Notes under the pieces: model-generated
Database searches by the model: none
What the model was told of the DNA's origin: nothing
The model's input: only the letters and a program-made list of their open reading frames with translations
In this document: in pieces, positions 32,701 to 45,432 of the stretch
Position numbering within the stretch: the first letter of the stretch is position 1
Layout: every line of letters starts with the position of its first letter
Assembly (NCBI RefSeq): GCF_002575655.3
Contig: NC_053040.3
Span: forward strand, 150,537,148 to 150,601,147
Source: Aegilops tauschii subsp. strangulata
Lineage: Eukaryota; Streptophyta; Magnoliopsida; Poales; Poaceae
Reading direction: 5' to 3'
DNA: 64,000 nucleotides
Program-made: the position numbers and the translations under genes

Positions 32701-35700
32701 TTACAACAAAGAAGCAACCCAAGCCAAGAGTTTTGGTTTTGTACAATCCTTCACCCTATGAGCAAGCAAAGAGATATCATGGATGAATTTACACTTCCAA
32801 GCACTGAAAGTAGCTCTCTCAGCTCTGAAGGTTCTGCTATTTCTCAGAATCCAAATATTCCATGTTGTTGTGAGCATAACTTCAACGAAGAAAGGGTGCG
32901 TGAAGCTGGACCTAGCATGCAGGATACATTGCAGAATATCTGAGCCTCCAGACCAATCAATGCCCAAGTACCTCCAGACTCTACAGCTGAAGGTGCAGTT
33001 AAAAAACACATGGATTCTATCCTCATACGCCAGATCACTTCAAATGAGGCATAGATTGTCATCCTGATTTGAGCGCCAGTGTCTCCTAACCAACATATCC
33101 TTGGTGTTAAGTCTGTCAAAGAATAATAGCCAGCCGAACACCTTGATCTTCATGGTGCACTTACTCTGCCATAGCCATTTGCAAGGTTGTATTGTAGGTA
33201 GGTGTGAGTGCATGATCATGTAAAAATTTTTGGCAGTGTATCCTCCTGATTGACCAGGCCATATCCAAACATCAGGTATAGTGGGGTCTTTGTCTAACTA
33301 CATGATCCAACCTTCCAGCATGTGTAACTCAGCAGCAGCCTCATGAGAAAGAGGCAAATAAAACATAGAGTAAAGATCCGGGGAGTGAAGAAATTCCCTC
33401 ACAGAGATCCTGTCATTATTGACAAAAGAAAACAACCTTGGCAATCTCCAACATAGGGGTCTAGCAGAGCCCCCAATGTGCCAAGAGTCTGTCCAGAACA
33501 GAGCAGAATCACCCATGTTGATATGAGCTGAGGCTATAGCAGTGTAAGCCTCATGCAGCTTCAGAACATCCCTCCACCAAAAAGATCAAGCATTAGCTGT
33601 TGCCTGTGGAACCCCATGATCATAGTAGCTGTTCCATATCAGGGTCACCCAAGGGACATCAACCTTGTTATAGAATTTGTGAAGATGCTTGATAAGAAGT
33701 CCTTTATTCTGGATGTTCAGATTAATAATACCTAAACCCCCTTTATCTCTTGGCCTGCAAACCAGCTCCCAAGCAGCCAGAGATTGTTTTGGAGCATCAC
33801 TATTACCTCTCCAAAGGCATTGCCTGAAGATTCTGTCTAGCTGCTTAATGATCCCTGCTGGAATATTGAGGCTGCACAAAAAGTATATTGGCAGAGAGGT
33901 CAGGACAGAGGTAAGAAGCTGCAAGCGAGAGCCTTGATTCAGCATAGAAGAGCTTGCAGTTAACCTCCTCTCAAGACTGTCAACTAAGGGCATGAGGTCA
34001 ATGATCCTTGGCCTTGTAGTTCCCAAAAGCAATCCAAGATAAGTAAATGGTAGCTGGCCAATTTTACAACCAAGAATAGCAGCAAGTCTAGCAGCCTCCT
34101 CATCAGTCATGTTCAATGGAATCATTGAGGATTTAGCAAAGTTGACCTTTAAACCAGTGGATTGTTGGAAGGTAAGCAGCATGTTCTTGAGGGCAACAAG
34201 CTCATCATCCTTAGCTGCAAGAAATAGGATCGTGTCATCCGCATATTGAATGATGGGAAACTCTCTGTCATGGGTTTGAATAGGCAAAGATAGCGTGCCA
34301 TGCACCAGCATTTGGTTGACCATAGACTGCAACAGATCTGCTACGATGACAAACAACAGAGGTGATAGTGGATCACCCAGTCTGACCCTACACTTGCACA
34401 TAAATTGCTTTCCAGGAATGCCATTTAACAGTACAGACGAAGAACCTGTAGACAACAGTTGTTTAATCCAAAGAATCCATTTGGCATCAAATCCTTTATG
34501 CTGCAACATCTGAAGAATAACCTCATGCTCGACAGTGTCAAAGGCCTTAGCAAAGTCCAACTTAAGAATTATGATTGGGCGCTTGGACTGTTTACATTGA
34601 TGAATATACTCAAAACTCCAGGCCAGACAATCCTGAATTGACCTACCCTTAAGGAACCCATACTGATTTTTGTTGATACACTTAAGGATCACCCTCTGCA
34701 ACCGGTTGGCCAACAATTTTGTTAGAAATTTAAGACAAGTGTTGGTGAGAGATATTGGCCAGAAATCATCGGGCCCTTCTGGTGAAGTGATCTTGGGTAT
34801 GAGCGTAATGAGGGAGGAATTAATGTTTTCCCACAAAAGCTTCCCCTCATAAAAATCCTGAATCATCCTCAAGAAGTCCTTCTCAATTATAGGCCAACAA
34901 CGCTTGACGAACATCCCATTAAAGCCATCCAGACCAGGTGCCCGATCCACCGGCAATTCCTTCAAAACTTTGTTAATTTCCTCATCAGAAAACGGCAAGG
35001 ATAGCTCCTCCAGTCCCGGGATGGGCTGAATTAAATGATTCAAATCGAAGCCCATATTGATCCCTTGGGCCTGGCCCATCCTTGATTTGAACGAAGCCCA
35101 AAGAATTCCCGCCATCTGAGCGTGATCAGTCACAGGATCAAGCATGGAACTGATCTTCAGACTGGAGATTGAGTTTCTTCTCATACGCTCCGAGGCCATG
35201 GCATGAAAAAAATTGGAATTCTCCTCGCCAACCTTTATATACCGAATAGTGCACTGCTGTTTCCAATATATGTAGTGAATTTCAACAGATGTTCATAGTG
35301 AAACTTCACAATTTTCCGGAAATTGAATTCCGGCCGTGTTAAAGGTCGCACTTCCTCCAGCTGATCAAAGTGTAGAATCACCTTTGAGCAGTCAACAGTA
35401 AGCTTTTTGATGTAAGATAACTTTTTGCTCCAAAATTTCAAATCATACCGCAGCCGCTTAAATTTCCTTGTAATAACCGCAGAAGCAGAAAGATCAGAGA
35501 ATACTGGTGCATTCCAAGACTTGGTGACACAATCCATGAACCCCGGCATATCCAACCAGAAATTTTCAAACCGAAAAGTCTTGGCCGCAGGAATGGTAGT
35601 GTCAATGGACACCACACAAGGCACGTGATCCGAGGCAGTTCTGGCGAGTGGATTAACCACAGTGTTCGGATAATGTGAAATCCAATCAGCAGTAGTAAAG

Positions 35701-36323
35701 AACCAATCAAGTTGCTCGAGCAGGGGGTTTTGCTGCATATTAGACTAGGTGAAGCTATGGCCTTTCAAGGGCAGCTCCAAGAGACCAGGGTGACCAATTA
35801 TTTCGTTGAAGAGGAAGAGATCATTAATATCACCACCCGGGAGGTTTCTGTTATCCAAAGACCTGATGAAATTAAAGTCCCCCAACAATAGCCAATTTTC
35901 ACCGGGAGGGATGTCTAGATGATATAGCCAACTAACGAAATCGTCCCTAGGCTGACCCTCACATGGCCCATACAAAGAGGCTAGGGTCCATTTTTCGGAG
36001 TTCTGCAACGATTGGAAGGAGACGACAACACCAAACCTCTGAATATCAACAAGCTGGCCGTGAAAGATCGAAGAATTCCAAATGACTAGAATCCCACCAG
36101 AGGCTCCAACAGAAGGCGAGAACGCGAATTGATCAAACCTCCTAGGGCAGAAGGATCTAATCGTTCTAATATCAAAGTTCTCGCATTTAGTTTCCTGGAG
36201 ACAAAGAACAGAACATCTGCTCTCCTCAATCTTGGCACGTAGGTCACGCTGCCGAGCCTCAGAATTCAGCCCACGCACGTTCCAACAGAGCACATTCCAA
36301 TTTCGAAAATAACAATTATCCAT
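32701..36323 (-). pseudogene. LINE ORF2: endonuclease and reverse transcriptase
   Basis: Likely start ATG 36323 (MDNCYFRNWNVLCWNVRGLN). AP endonuclease: QETK at about 36190, LLGDFN at about 35885, SDHVPC at about 35610, so the catalytic pattern is present. Reverse transcriptase 33586-35199: [12 protein letters not shown], then QYADDTILF with the YADD active site. C-terminal part: typical plant LINE zf-RVT-like region (VFFNCTFSCRVWRYL, NIWILRNSRTF), ending at 32701. Breaks: TAG at 35745-35747, frameshift near 35275, stops at 33586-33588, 33298-33300 and 33040-33042. The protein nicks target DNA and copies its RNA at the nick. Confidence 0.92.
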
Positions 36324-36500
36324 AAAAAACGGCGCTGGGAAGTAGTTGCAGATCCAGCTGCTTAACAGCATGGTCATGAGCAAAACATAAGTGGCAGTAG
36401 CAATAACCAAGGATTTCAGACAGTCACACAAACAGAAAGTACTAACAAAAAAGGGCACAAAAACAAAAGTGCCCAACTCTCCATGAAGCTTCTTGGGTTG

Positions 36501-39500
36501 TCAATCATCATGTGGACCATCGTCTTCTGCAGCAGGACGTGGAGAAGCCATAAGCTTCTCGACCGATAACTCAGACGGATCAATGCCCAGAGCCACTCCA
36601 ATTGCCTGCATCGTCGGAATAGGCGTCGGGGGTGGGAGAGGAAGCTGGCTAGGCTCATCATCAAGGCGAAGCTTCTTTGCCTTCGGGCGACGCAGGGGGG
36701 CAGACCTCGGAGGGATGGCAGAAACTGGCTTCATGCCCGTCCTTTTGGCAGAACTGCGTGTCAGAACTGGTTCCATAGGCGTGATAGAACGCCTGGAGCA
36801 TGCAGACTGACGTGGTCGCTTGCCCAGCAGAGTTGGAGTGACCGAAGAAAACTGAAAATCCTCCTGGGAGACCGGTGAAGGAGAAAGTGGAACCTGGTAA
36901 TTGGAGCACGAAAGATCATCAGATGTCAACTCTTCAATGACCACCGAAGAGCTGATTCCAGGATTGGAGACACATTGCTTGGAAGATAAGAGCTGAAATT
37001 TCTGTTGCAGATCAGCAGACCCAAATTTAACTTACAGCAACGTCGCAGAAAATCCAGGCAGACAAGCTGGTATATCCTTGATGAAAAATTCAGGCAATAA
37101 AGATTTGAACGATCTCTCCTAGATCAATGCCGGCAGAAGAACTGGCCCATAAAAGACCCTGACCATACCAAGATGAATCGGCTCCAACTGCACTATCGGT
37201 GGGGCTTGCAGAGGCTGCTGGACTTCAATCATATCCTCATCATCAGAAGAGTCCACGGATGGGTTCAAAATCATAGAGTTCTGGTCCTGGGCTGGTTGAA
37301 CCTCCTCATGCTGCTGCTGATGATTAGGTTGAACCTGTTCCTCCCACGGGCCCCATCCCGCTTCATGTTGCACATTATCAGCCCATCCGGCCACATCATT
37401 CTGCCCTTGATTAGGGCCCGGAGGAACTGCATTCCATCCCAGAGCAGGGTATGGAGGCATTGCCCAAAACGGTTGCGACACCTGAACTACAGGCAACGGG
37501 TGTGGATTCCCATTAAGAGGCATAGGATCTTCATCCGCTGGGATCATGGCACCAGCAAATTCCCCTGATAAGATGTAACAACCAGCTGACCATGACACCA
37601 TGACATCACCCCAATTGGCAAATTCCCGAAAGGTGACCGAGCGAGGGACTAGCGCATTGTTAGGGAACAAGGCACGGACCAAAGATCTAACCTTACGCCT
37701 GTCAGTGCTATTCCAGTAGTGGAACTGTCCGAAGGAGCCAACCATATCAGCAATGCACTGAGTGTTTCTATAGTCTAAAGGGATGCCGATGAACATCAAC
37801 CACCCTGTCCGCTGGCCATGAATAGCACGAAAACCTTCACCCTGATTATGTGGGATAAAGCGGACAAAAAACTCATTGCCTTCATCATCGACCCCTAAGG
37901 GAAACGGCGGATGCAAAGTAAAAGAGCCCCGGACAACTGGATCTTCCATCTCGAACAAACCAACTCCTTGAAACCAAGTTTGAGCAGAAATAACCGGAAC
38001 ATGCATCACTTGAACTAGGAAATCAAGAACCTGCTGACGACGGACACCAACCAGCTCTGGAGGCGGGATCGGCTCCACAATGGCCACCATGAACTGCTCA
38101 TGCGCTCGGGGTGGTGGAACGGCCGGCGTGTAGAAGGTGCGGGGCAGACGATCTGCTCCGCCATCTTCAATGTCGAAACCCGCTGGGATGAAGCGATGCG
38201 GGTCAATCTCGAACACCGCCATTGGAGGCTGCGGAGCAGGAGCCGGACCGGTGCTGGAGGAAGCTTGGGTGTGCGCGGCAGGGCAGATAGGCGGCGATGG
38301 TGGCGGCGGAGAAGCAGAGGATGGGGTTTTCTCCGGAGTCGTTTGGTCTCGGGAAACTAGAGAGACGGGGGCGGAAAGGAAGTCCTCTTTTCGGTCCCGC
38401 TTCCCAAAACCTGGCGATGGGACTTTAGGCACCCTGACGGACAAGTCAGGCGGCTTGCCGGTGCAATTTTTTTAACGTGTTCCGAACGAAAACAATTGCG
38501 GCACCGGACCTGATTCGTGCATGTCTCTGATGTGTGGCGCATAGCTAAGCAATTCTGATAGTCCCAATAGCTCGCAGCCATATCTTCAATCATATCGTCA
38601 AAACTTTGCAGATCTCTGATAATATCCTCAGGGGAGGAAGTTCTAGAGGCCAGAGGTGATGGGCTGCCACTCTCGTCATCAGACAGGCAGATGGGCTGGA
38701 CCCTGGAGCCCGACGGAGGAACGTGGCCTGGTGAGGGTGGTTGGGTGGATGCAGGAGAATCCAAACCTTCCAATGCGAAAACTAATCGGCCACCCGAGGT
38801 TCCAGGGTTTAAACGGGCAGGAGATAAACCCTCCAGGGAAGGCGGGATTGTTCCAAACTGAATCACCAGCCTTGCCGGCGGCGGGGTCGTCACCGGAGAA
38901 GGAGCATCCGCATCCTCATGGGACGAAACATGATAACCAGCTGCTCTGACCGTGGTCACCTCATCGGTGGACGGGCCATAGCTATAGCCCTTACGCGCAG
39001 GGTATTGCATGAACGTGGCGAACGTAGCATGTTTCTTAGGAAGAGATTTGGCCGCGCGAGCACGGAGAGAAGATTTGGCCGGAGCAATTTTCATGGCCTC
39101 TAAACCAAGGCGAGCTCTCCTCTTAGAGGGGCTAACTAAAACCCATTCCTCTTGGCATTCAGATTGCCAAAGACGAAATTCTTTCTGCCAATCTGGGCCG
39201 CCATGACCCCAAAGGTGGAAGAAACACTTGAACTGATCACAAACAAAACTCCTCTAGTGCAGAATGAAAAAACCCACCTCCTTGCAAGAAACGTCGAATG
39301 AGAAAACGCCATCGTGGAGTAAAGATACCTTGAGGTGTGAACAATATCCTCCGATGGCCGCCTCGAGAGCGAACCCCACATTTTCCTCATCAAGCCGGAA
39401 GGTATGCCGTGCAAAAGAGACCACCATAATGAAATGGCCCGTGTCCACCGTGGGGTGCACCGATCTGTTGAAGTTGCGTTGGATCTCAGACGCCAACTTC

Positions 39501-39550
39501 ATCCCAGGGGAGAAGTCCAATCCCAAGGAGAGCGCTGCATGTACCGCCAT
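36501..39550 (-). pseudogene. LINE ORF1: RNA-binding protein with zinc knuckle
   Basis: Start ATG 39550 (MAVHAALSLGLDFSPGM), preceded by a 177-base leader. The N-terminal block to about 39140 resembles the DUF4283-type start of plant LINE ORF1. It is followed by a Pro/Ser-rich middle, a knuckle beginning CRNCFRSEH at about 38490, and a second conserved block 37500-37900 (GRTGWLMFIGIPLDY). A Pro/Gln-rich stretch and a basic tail end at 36501. Breaks: TAG at 39254-39256, a frameshift in the A-run at about 38467-38473 inside the knuckle, TAG at 37119-37121, TAA at 37032-37034. ORF1 normally coats the LINE RNA. Confidence 0.85.
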
Positions 39551-39742
39551 GAGCAAGAAGACAACCAGAAGAGAGAGGAAGAGACGCCGGGAATGATGAG
39601 CCGATCAGATGGCAAAACCCACGGACGGATGTGGGGATCGCCGGCGATGGTGGGTAGCTAGGGTTAGGGTGGCGGTGGAGAGGTGGGAGTCGCCACCTTA
39701 CCTTCTCGGTGGTTCGAATGGTTTTTTGAGTCTTTAGATCTT

Positions 39743-40480
39743 GATGTAAAAATTGGTAAAAGTGGGATTGAAGAAGTCAAAACTTTAGATATTAATGAAC
39801 CCACTATTTTTGATTTCAAGGAATTTAATTATAATAATTGCTCTTTGATAGATTGTATTTCCTTGTTGCAATCCGTGCTAAATTCTCCTCATGCTTATAG
39901 CCAAAATAAAGCTTTTACTAAACATATCGTCGATGCTTTGATGCAATCTTATGAAGAAAAACTTGAGTTGGAAGTTTCTATCCCTAGAAAACTTTATGAT
40001 GAGTGGGAACCTACTATTAAAATTAAAATTAAAGATCATGAATGCTATGCTTTGTGTGATTTGGGTGCTAGTGTTTCCACGATTCCAAAAACTTTGTGTG
40101 ATTTGCTAGGTTTCCGTGAATTTGATGATTGTTCTTTAAACTTGCACCTTGCGGATTCCACTATTAAGAAACCTATGGGAGGAATTAATGATGTTCTTAT
40201 TGCTGCAAATAGGAACTATGTGCCCGTAGATTTCATTGTTATTGATATAGATTGCAATCCTTGAAGTCCTATTATTCTTGGTAGACCTTTCCTTAGAACG
40301 ATTGGTGCAATTATTGATATGAAGGAAGGGAATATTAGATTCCAATTTCCATTAAGGAAAGGCATGGAACACTTCCCTTGAAAGAAAATAAAATTACCTT
40401 ATGAATCTATTATGAGAGCTACTTATGGATTGCCTACCAAAGAAGGCAATACCTATATCTATCCTTGTTTTTATGCCTAG
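39743..40480 (+). pseudogene. Athila-type protease, continuation of gag after LINE
   Basis: Continues the frame left at 32562. The aspartic protease has its active site in YALCDLGASVSTIPKTL (about 40050-40100), then LNLHLADSTIKKPMG and the flap-region pattern ILGRPFLRTIGAIIDM. Premature TGA codons are at 40262-40264 and 40379-40381; the frame ends at TAG 40478-40480. No reverse transcriptase follows. Athila proteases use CDLGAS rather than the usual D-S/T-G. Confidence 0.87.
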
Positions 40481-43227
40481 CTAGGGGCGTTAAACGATAG
40501 CGCTTGTTGGGAGGCAACCCGATTTTATTTTAGTTTTCTTTTTTCTTCTGTTTAGGAATAAATATTTGATCTAGCCTCTGGTTAGATTTTTTCTTATGTT
40601 TTAATTAGTGTTTGTGCCAAGTTATTTGATCTTGCTGAAAATTCCAGAAACTTTCTGTTCACGAAAACAATTGTTAAAAATCACCAGAACGTGATAAAAT
40701 ATTGATTCAAATTTCAGAAGATCAATAAATAAATTGTCTAGGTCTTCCTATTTTGGTAGATTTTTTTGAGTTCCATAAGTTTGCGTTAGTTACAGATTAC
40801 TACAGACTGTTCAGTTTTTGACCGATTCTTTTTTCGTGTGTTGTTTGCTTATTTTGATGAATCTATGGCTAGTAAAATAGTTTATAAACCATAGAGAAGT
40901 TGGAATACAGTAGTTTTAACACCAATATAAATAAATAATGAGTTCATTACTGTGCCTTGAAGTGGTGTTTTGTTTTCTTTCGCTAACGGAGCTCACGAGA
41001 TTTTCTTCTAAGTTTTGTGTTGTGAAGTTTTCAAGTTTTGGGTAAAAGATTTGATGGATTATGGAACAAAGAGTGGCAAGAGCCTAAGCTTGGGGATGCC
41101 CAAGGCACCCAAAGATAATCTAAGGACACCAAAAAGCCAAAGCTTGGGGATGCCCCGGAAGGCATCCCCTCTTTCGTCTTCGTCCATCGGTAATTTTACT
41201 TGGAGCTATATTTTTATTCACCACATGATATGTGTTTTGCTTGGAGAGTCTTGTATGATTTGAGTCTTTGCCTTTTAGTTTACCACAATCACCCTTTCTG
41301 TACACACCTTTTGAGAGAGACACACATGATACGGAATTTATTAGAATACTCTATGTGCTTCACTTATATCTTTTGAGCCATATAGTTTTTGCTCTAGTGC
41401 TTCACTTATATCTTTTAGAGCACGGTGGTGGATTTGTTTTATAGAAACTATTGTTCTCTCATGCTTCACTTATATTATTTTGATAGTCCTACAAAACAGC
41501 ATGGTAATTTGCTTAAATTGAGAAATTAGTCCTAAAGTGATAGGCATCCAAGTTTAGTAAAAAATTTCTTATGAGTGTGTTGAATACTATGAGAAGTTTG
41601 ATGCTTAATAATTGTTTTGAGATATGAAGATGGTGATATTAGAGTTATGCTAGTTGATTAGTTGTGGATTTGAGGAATACTTGTGTTAAAGTTTGTGATT
41701 CCCGTGGCATGCACGGATGGTGAACCGTTATGTGATGAAGTCGGAGCATGATTTATTTATTGATTGTCTTCCTTATGAGTGGCGGTCGGGGACGAGCGAT
41801 GGTCTTTTCCTACCAATCTATCCCCCTAGGAGCATGCGCGTAATACTTTGCTTTGATAACTTGTAGATTTTTGCAATAAGCATGTGAGTTCTTTATGACT
41901 AATGTTGAGTCCATGGATTATACGCACTTTTCATCTTTCCACCATTGCTAGCCTCTCTAATACCGCGCACTTTTCGCCGGTATCATACACCCACCATATA
42001 CCTCCCTCAAAACAGCCACCATACCTACCTATCATGGCATTTCCATAGCCATTCCGAGATATATTGCCATGCAACTTACCACCATTCCGTTTACTATGAC
42101 ACACTCCATCATTGTCATATTGCTTCGCATGATCATGTAGTTGACATCGTATTTGTGGCAAAGCCACCGTTCATAATTCTTTCATACATGTCACTCTTGA
42201 TTCATTGCATATCCCGGTCCACCGCTGGAGGCATTCACATAGAGTCATATTTTGTTCTAAGTGTTGAGTTGTAAGTAAACAAAAGTGTGATGATCATCAT
42301 TATTAGAGCATTATCCCAAGTGAGGAAAGGATGATGGAGACTATGATTCCCCCACAAGTCGGGATGAGACTCCAGACGAAAAAAAAGAAGAAAAAAAGAG
42401 GCCATAAAAAAAGAGAAAAGGCCCAAATAAAAAAATGAGAGAAAAAGAGAGAAGGGACAATGTTACTATCCTTTTAACACACTTGTGCTTCAAAGTAGCA
42501 CCGTGATCTTCATGATAGAGAGTCTCCTATGATATTACTTTCATATACTAGTGAGAGTCTCCTATATTATAGAACTTGGCTTGTATATTCCAATGATGGG
42601 CTTCCTCAAAATGCTCTAGGTCTTCGTGAGCAAGCGAGTTGGATGCACACCCACTTAGTTTCTTTTGTTGAGCTTTCATATACTTATAGCTCTAGTGCAT
42701 CCGTTGCATGGCAATCCCTACTCACTCACATTGATATCTATTGATGGGTATCTCCATAGCCCGTTGATACACCTAGTTGATGTGAGACTATCTTCTCCTT
42801 TTTGTCATCTCCACAACCACCGTTCTATTCCACATATAGTGATATATCCATGGCTCACGCTCATGTATTGCGTGAAGATTGAAAAAGTTCGAGAACACCA
42901 AAAGTATGAAACAATTGCTTGGCTTGTCATCGGGGTTGTGCATGATTTAAATACTTTGTGTGGTGAAGATAGAGCATAGCCAGACTATATGACTTTTGTA
43001 GGGATAACCTGCTTTGGCCATGTTATTTTGAGAAGACATAAATGCTTAGTTAGTATGCTTGAAGTATTATTATTTTTATGTCAATATTAAACTTTTATCT
43101 TGAATCTTTAGGATCTGAGTATTCATACCACAAATTAAGAGAATTACATTGAAAATTATGCTAAGTAGCATTCCACATCAAAAATTCTGTTTTTTATCAT
43201 TTACCTACTCGAGGACGAGCAGGAATT
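40481..43227. other. Long non-coding 3' region of gag-protease Athila element
   Basis: No supported ORF in 2.7 kb. It contains two internal copies of the purine-tract motif (41086-41100, 41140-41154), a perfect hairpin at 41146-41169, three copies of TGCTTCACTTATAT at 41356, 41398 and 41462, and a 100-base purine-rich tract at about 42361-42460. In an autonomous relative pol would occupy part of this place. Confidence 0.65.
41146..41169. repeat. Perfect 9-bp hairpin on an internal purine-tract motif
   Basis: GGGGATGCC (41146-41154), loop CCGGAA, GGCATCCCC (41161-41169). The left arm is part of AAGCTTGGGGATGCC, which also forms the polypurine tract at 43228-43241. Confidence 0.85.
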
Positions 43228-43241
43228 AAGCTTGGGGATGC
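43228..43241 (+). promoter_or_regulatory. Polypurine tract of gag-protease Athila element
   Basis: AAGCTTGGGGATGC directly before the 3' LTR start at 43243. Confidence 0.75.
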
Positions 43242-43242
43242 T

Positions 43243-44821
43243 TGATACGTCTCCAACGTATCTATAATTTTTTTATTGTTCCATGCTATATTATATCCTG
43301 TTTTGGATGTTTAACGGGCTTTATTATACACTTTTATATTATTTTTGGGACTAACCTATTAACCGGAGGCCAGCCCAAATTGCTGTTTTTTTTGGCCTAT
43401 TTCAGTGTTTCCAAGAAAAAGAATATCAAACGGAGTCCAAACGGAATGAAACCTTTGGGAACGTGATTTTCGGAACAAACGTGATCCAGATGACTTGGAG
43501 TCTACGCAAAACAATCAACTAGGAGAGCATGAGGCAGGGGGCGCCTACCCCCCAGGCGCGCCCTCCACCCTCGTGGGGCCAATGTTGCTCCACCGACGTA
43601 CTTCTTCGTCCTATATATACCTACGTACCCCCAAACTATCAGATACAGAGCCAAAAACCTATTTCCACCACCGCAACCTTCTGTACCCCTGAGATCCCAT
43701 CTTGGGGCCTTTTCCGGCGCTCCACCGGAGGGGCATTGATCACAGAGGGCTTCTACATCAACACCATAGCCTCTCCGATGATGTGTGAGTAGTTCACCTC
43801 AGACCTTCGGGTCCATAGTTATTAGCTAGATGGCTTCTTATCTCTCTTTGGATCTCAATACAAAGTTCTCCTCGATCTTCTTGGAGATCTATTCGATGTA
43901 ATCTTCTTTTGCGGTGTGTTTGTCGAGATCCGATGAATTGTGGGTTTATGATCAAGATTATCCATGAACAATATTTTGAATCTCCTCTGAATTCTTTTAT
44001 GTATGATTCATTTTCTTTGCAAGTCTCATTGAATTATCAGTTTGGTTTGGCCTACTAGATTGATGTTTGTTGCAATGGGAGAAGTTCTTAGCTTTGGGTT
44101 CAATCTTACGGTGATCGATCCCAGTGACAGTAAGGGAAACGACACGTATTGTATTGTTGCCATCGAGGATAAAAAGATGGGGTTTATATCATATTGCATG
44201 AGTTTATCCCTCTACATCATGTCATCTTACTTAAAGCATTACTCTGTTCTTATGAACTTAATACTCTAGATGCATGCTGGATAGCGGTCGATGTGTGGAG
44301 TACTAGTGGTAGATGCAGAATCGTTTCGGTCTACTTGTCGCGGACGTGATGCCTATATACATGATCATACCTAGATATTCTCATAATTATGCTCAATTCT
44401 ATCAATTGCTTGACAGTAATTTGTTTACCCACCGTAATACTACTTATGCTATCTTGAGAGAAGCCACTAGTGAAACCTATGGCCCCCGGGTCTACTTTCC
44501 ATCATATTAATCTTCCAACACTTAGTTATTTCTATTGCCTTTTATTTTACTTTGCATCTTTATCATAAAAATACCAAAAAATATTATCTTATCATATCTA
44601 TCAGATCTCACTCTCGTAAGTGACCGTTGAGGGATCGACAACCCCTTTATCGCATTGGTTGCGAGGTTCTTATTTGTTTGTGTAGGTGTGAGGGACTCGT
44701 GCGTGATCTCCTACTGGATTGATACCTTGGTTCTCAAAAACTGAGGGAAATACTTACGCTACTTTACTGCATCACCCTTTCCTCTTCAAGGGAAAGCCAA
44801 CGCAGTGCTCAAGAGGTAGAA
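43243..44821 (+). repeat. 3' LTR of gag-protease Athila element
   Basis: 1579 bp, same sequence as 29387-30963. It ends GAGGTAGAA instead of GAGGTAGCA, so the terminal CA has mutated. TATA box at 43612-43619. Followed by target duplication GCCTC at 44822-44826. Confidence 0.92.
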
Positions 44822-44826
44822 GCCTC

Positions 44827-45432
44827 CAGGGTTAAGGACATGAATGCTACACATGCACTAATATCAAGAACAGATTTATATTCATCAAGTATCCTCAAAG
44901 TCTCGCTATCTTGGACAAAGGGGAAAAATTGTTCATGGATTTCTCTACAGATGCCTTCCAACTGGCTATGCTGCGATAGGGAAGCTTGTTATACCATTCT
45001 TCAGCCTAATCCTTCACAGATAATTTGAAGAGTTTAAGCAAGATAAAATCTCTACCTACATTTTTAATTTTAAAAGTACCACATAGAACATCAAAGAACA
45101 TTAGATGTGCTTCAGGGTCTTCTTCTTCCTCTCCTGAATAGGCATGCCTTTGCATTTCTTTGCTAAGTTCACAATTAATTGAATACTCAAAAGCAAAATT
45201 AGTATGATAAACTATGGGAGATCTTGAGCCCATATATGGAGCACAATACCCCTTCAAAGATTTTTCCTTCTTTGGAGTGATCCTCATGTCTGCAAAACAA
45301 AGTATTAATCTCATTAGTTTGATTTTGTAATAATGGTGCTCGTCGCTGCGTTGGATAACCTGGAATATATTCTGATAGATAAATTCTTCTAGAGAGAGTA
45401 GGGCCCTCTATCTGTGACAACATGTAGCGACC
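44827..45432 (-). pseudogene. Athila-like gag fragment, right part
   Basis: Minus-strand gag: GYCAPYMGSRSPIVYHTNFAFEY near 45240, then DPEAHLMFFDVLCGTFKIKNVG and a core ending KLFKLSVKD at 45006, where there is an in-frame stop. Translation continues as EEWYNKLPYRSIASWKASVEK. The core matches the Athila gag layout. It is the host of the element at 29387-44821 and is itself cut at 45433 by the next LTR. Confidence 0.7.

Larger units (their letters stand above)
32563..39727 (-). mobile_element. Full-length L1-type LINE (non-LTR retrotransposon)
   Basis: 7,165 bp between perfect 15-bp target duplications. On the minus strand it has a short 5' UTR, ORF1 with a zinc knuckle, ORF2 with endonuclease, reverse transcriptase and a C-terminal zinc-finger-like region, and a short A-run (7 A) at the 3' end (32564-32570 on the plus strand as T). 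Full length is notable because most LINE copies are cut at the 5' end. Both ORFs are broken. Confidence 0.95.
29387..44821 (+). mobile_element. Athila-type Ty3 retrotransposon coding only for gag and protease
   Basis: Two 1.58-kb LTRs, 5-bp target duplication, tRNA-Asp-type primer site, gag, protease, then about 2.7 kb of non-coding sequence and a purine tract. No reverse transcriptase, RNase H or integrase is present. Without the LINE at 32563-39727 it would be about 8.2 kb. Structure and LTR start (TGATACGTCTCCAACG) resemble the Triticeae Sabrina group; I am not certain of the family. LTRs are about 97 percent alike by eye. Confidence 0.88.
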
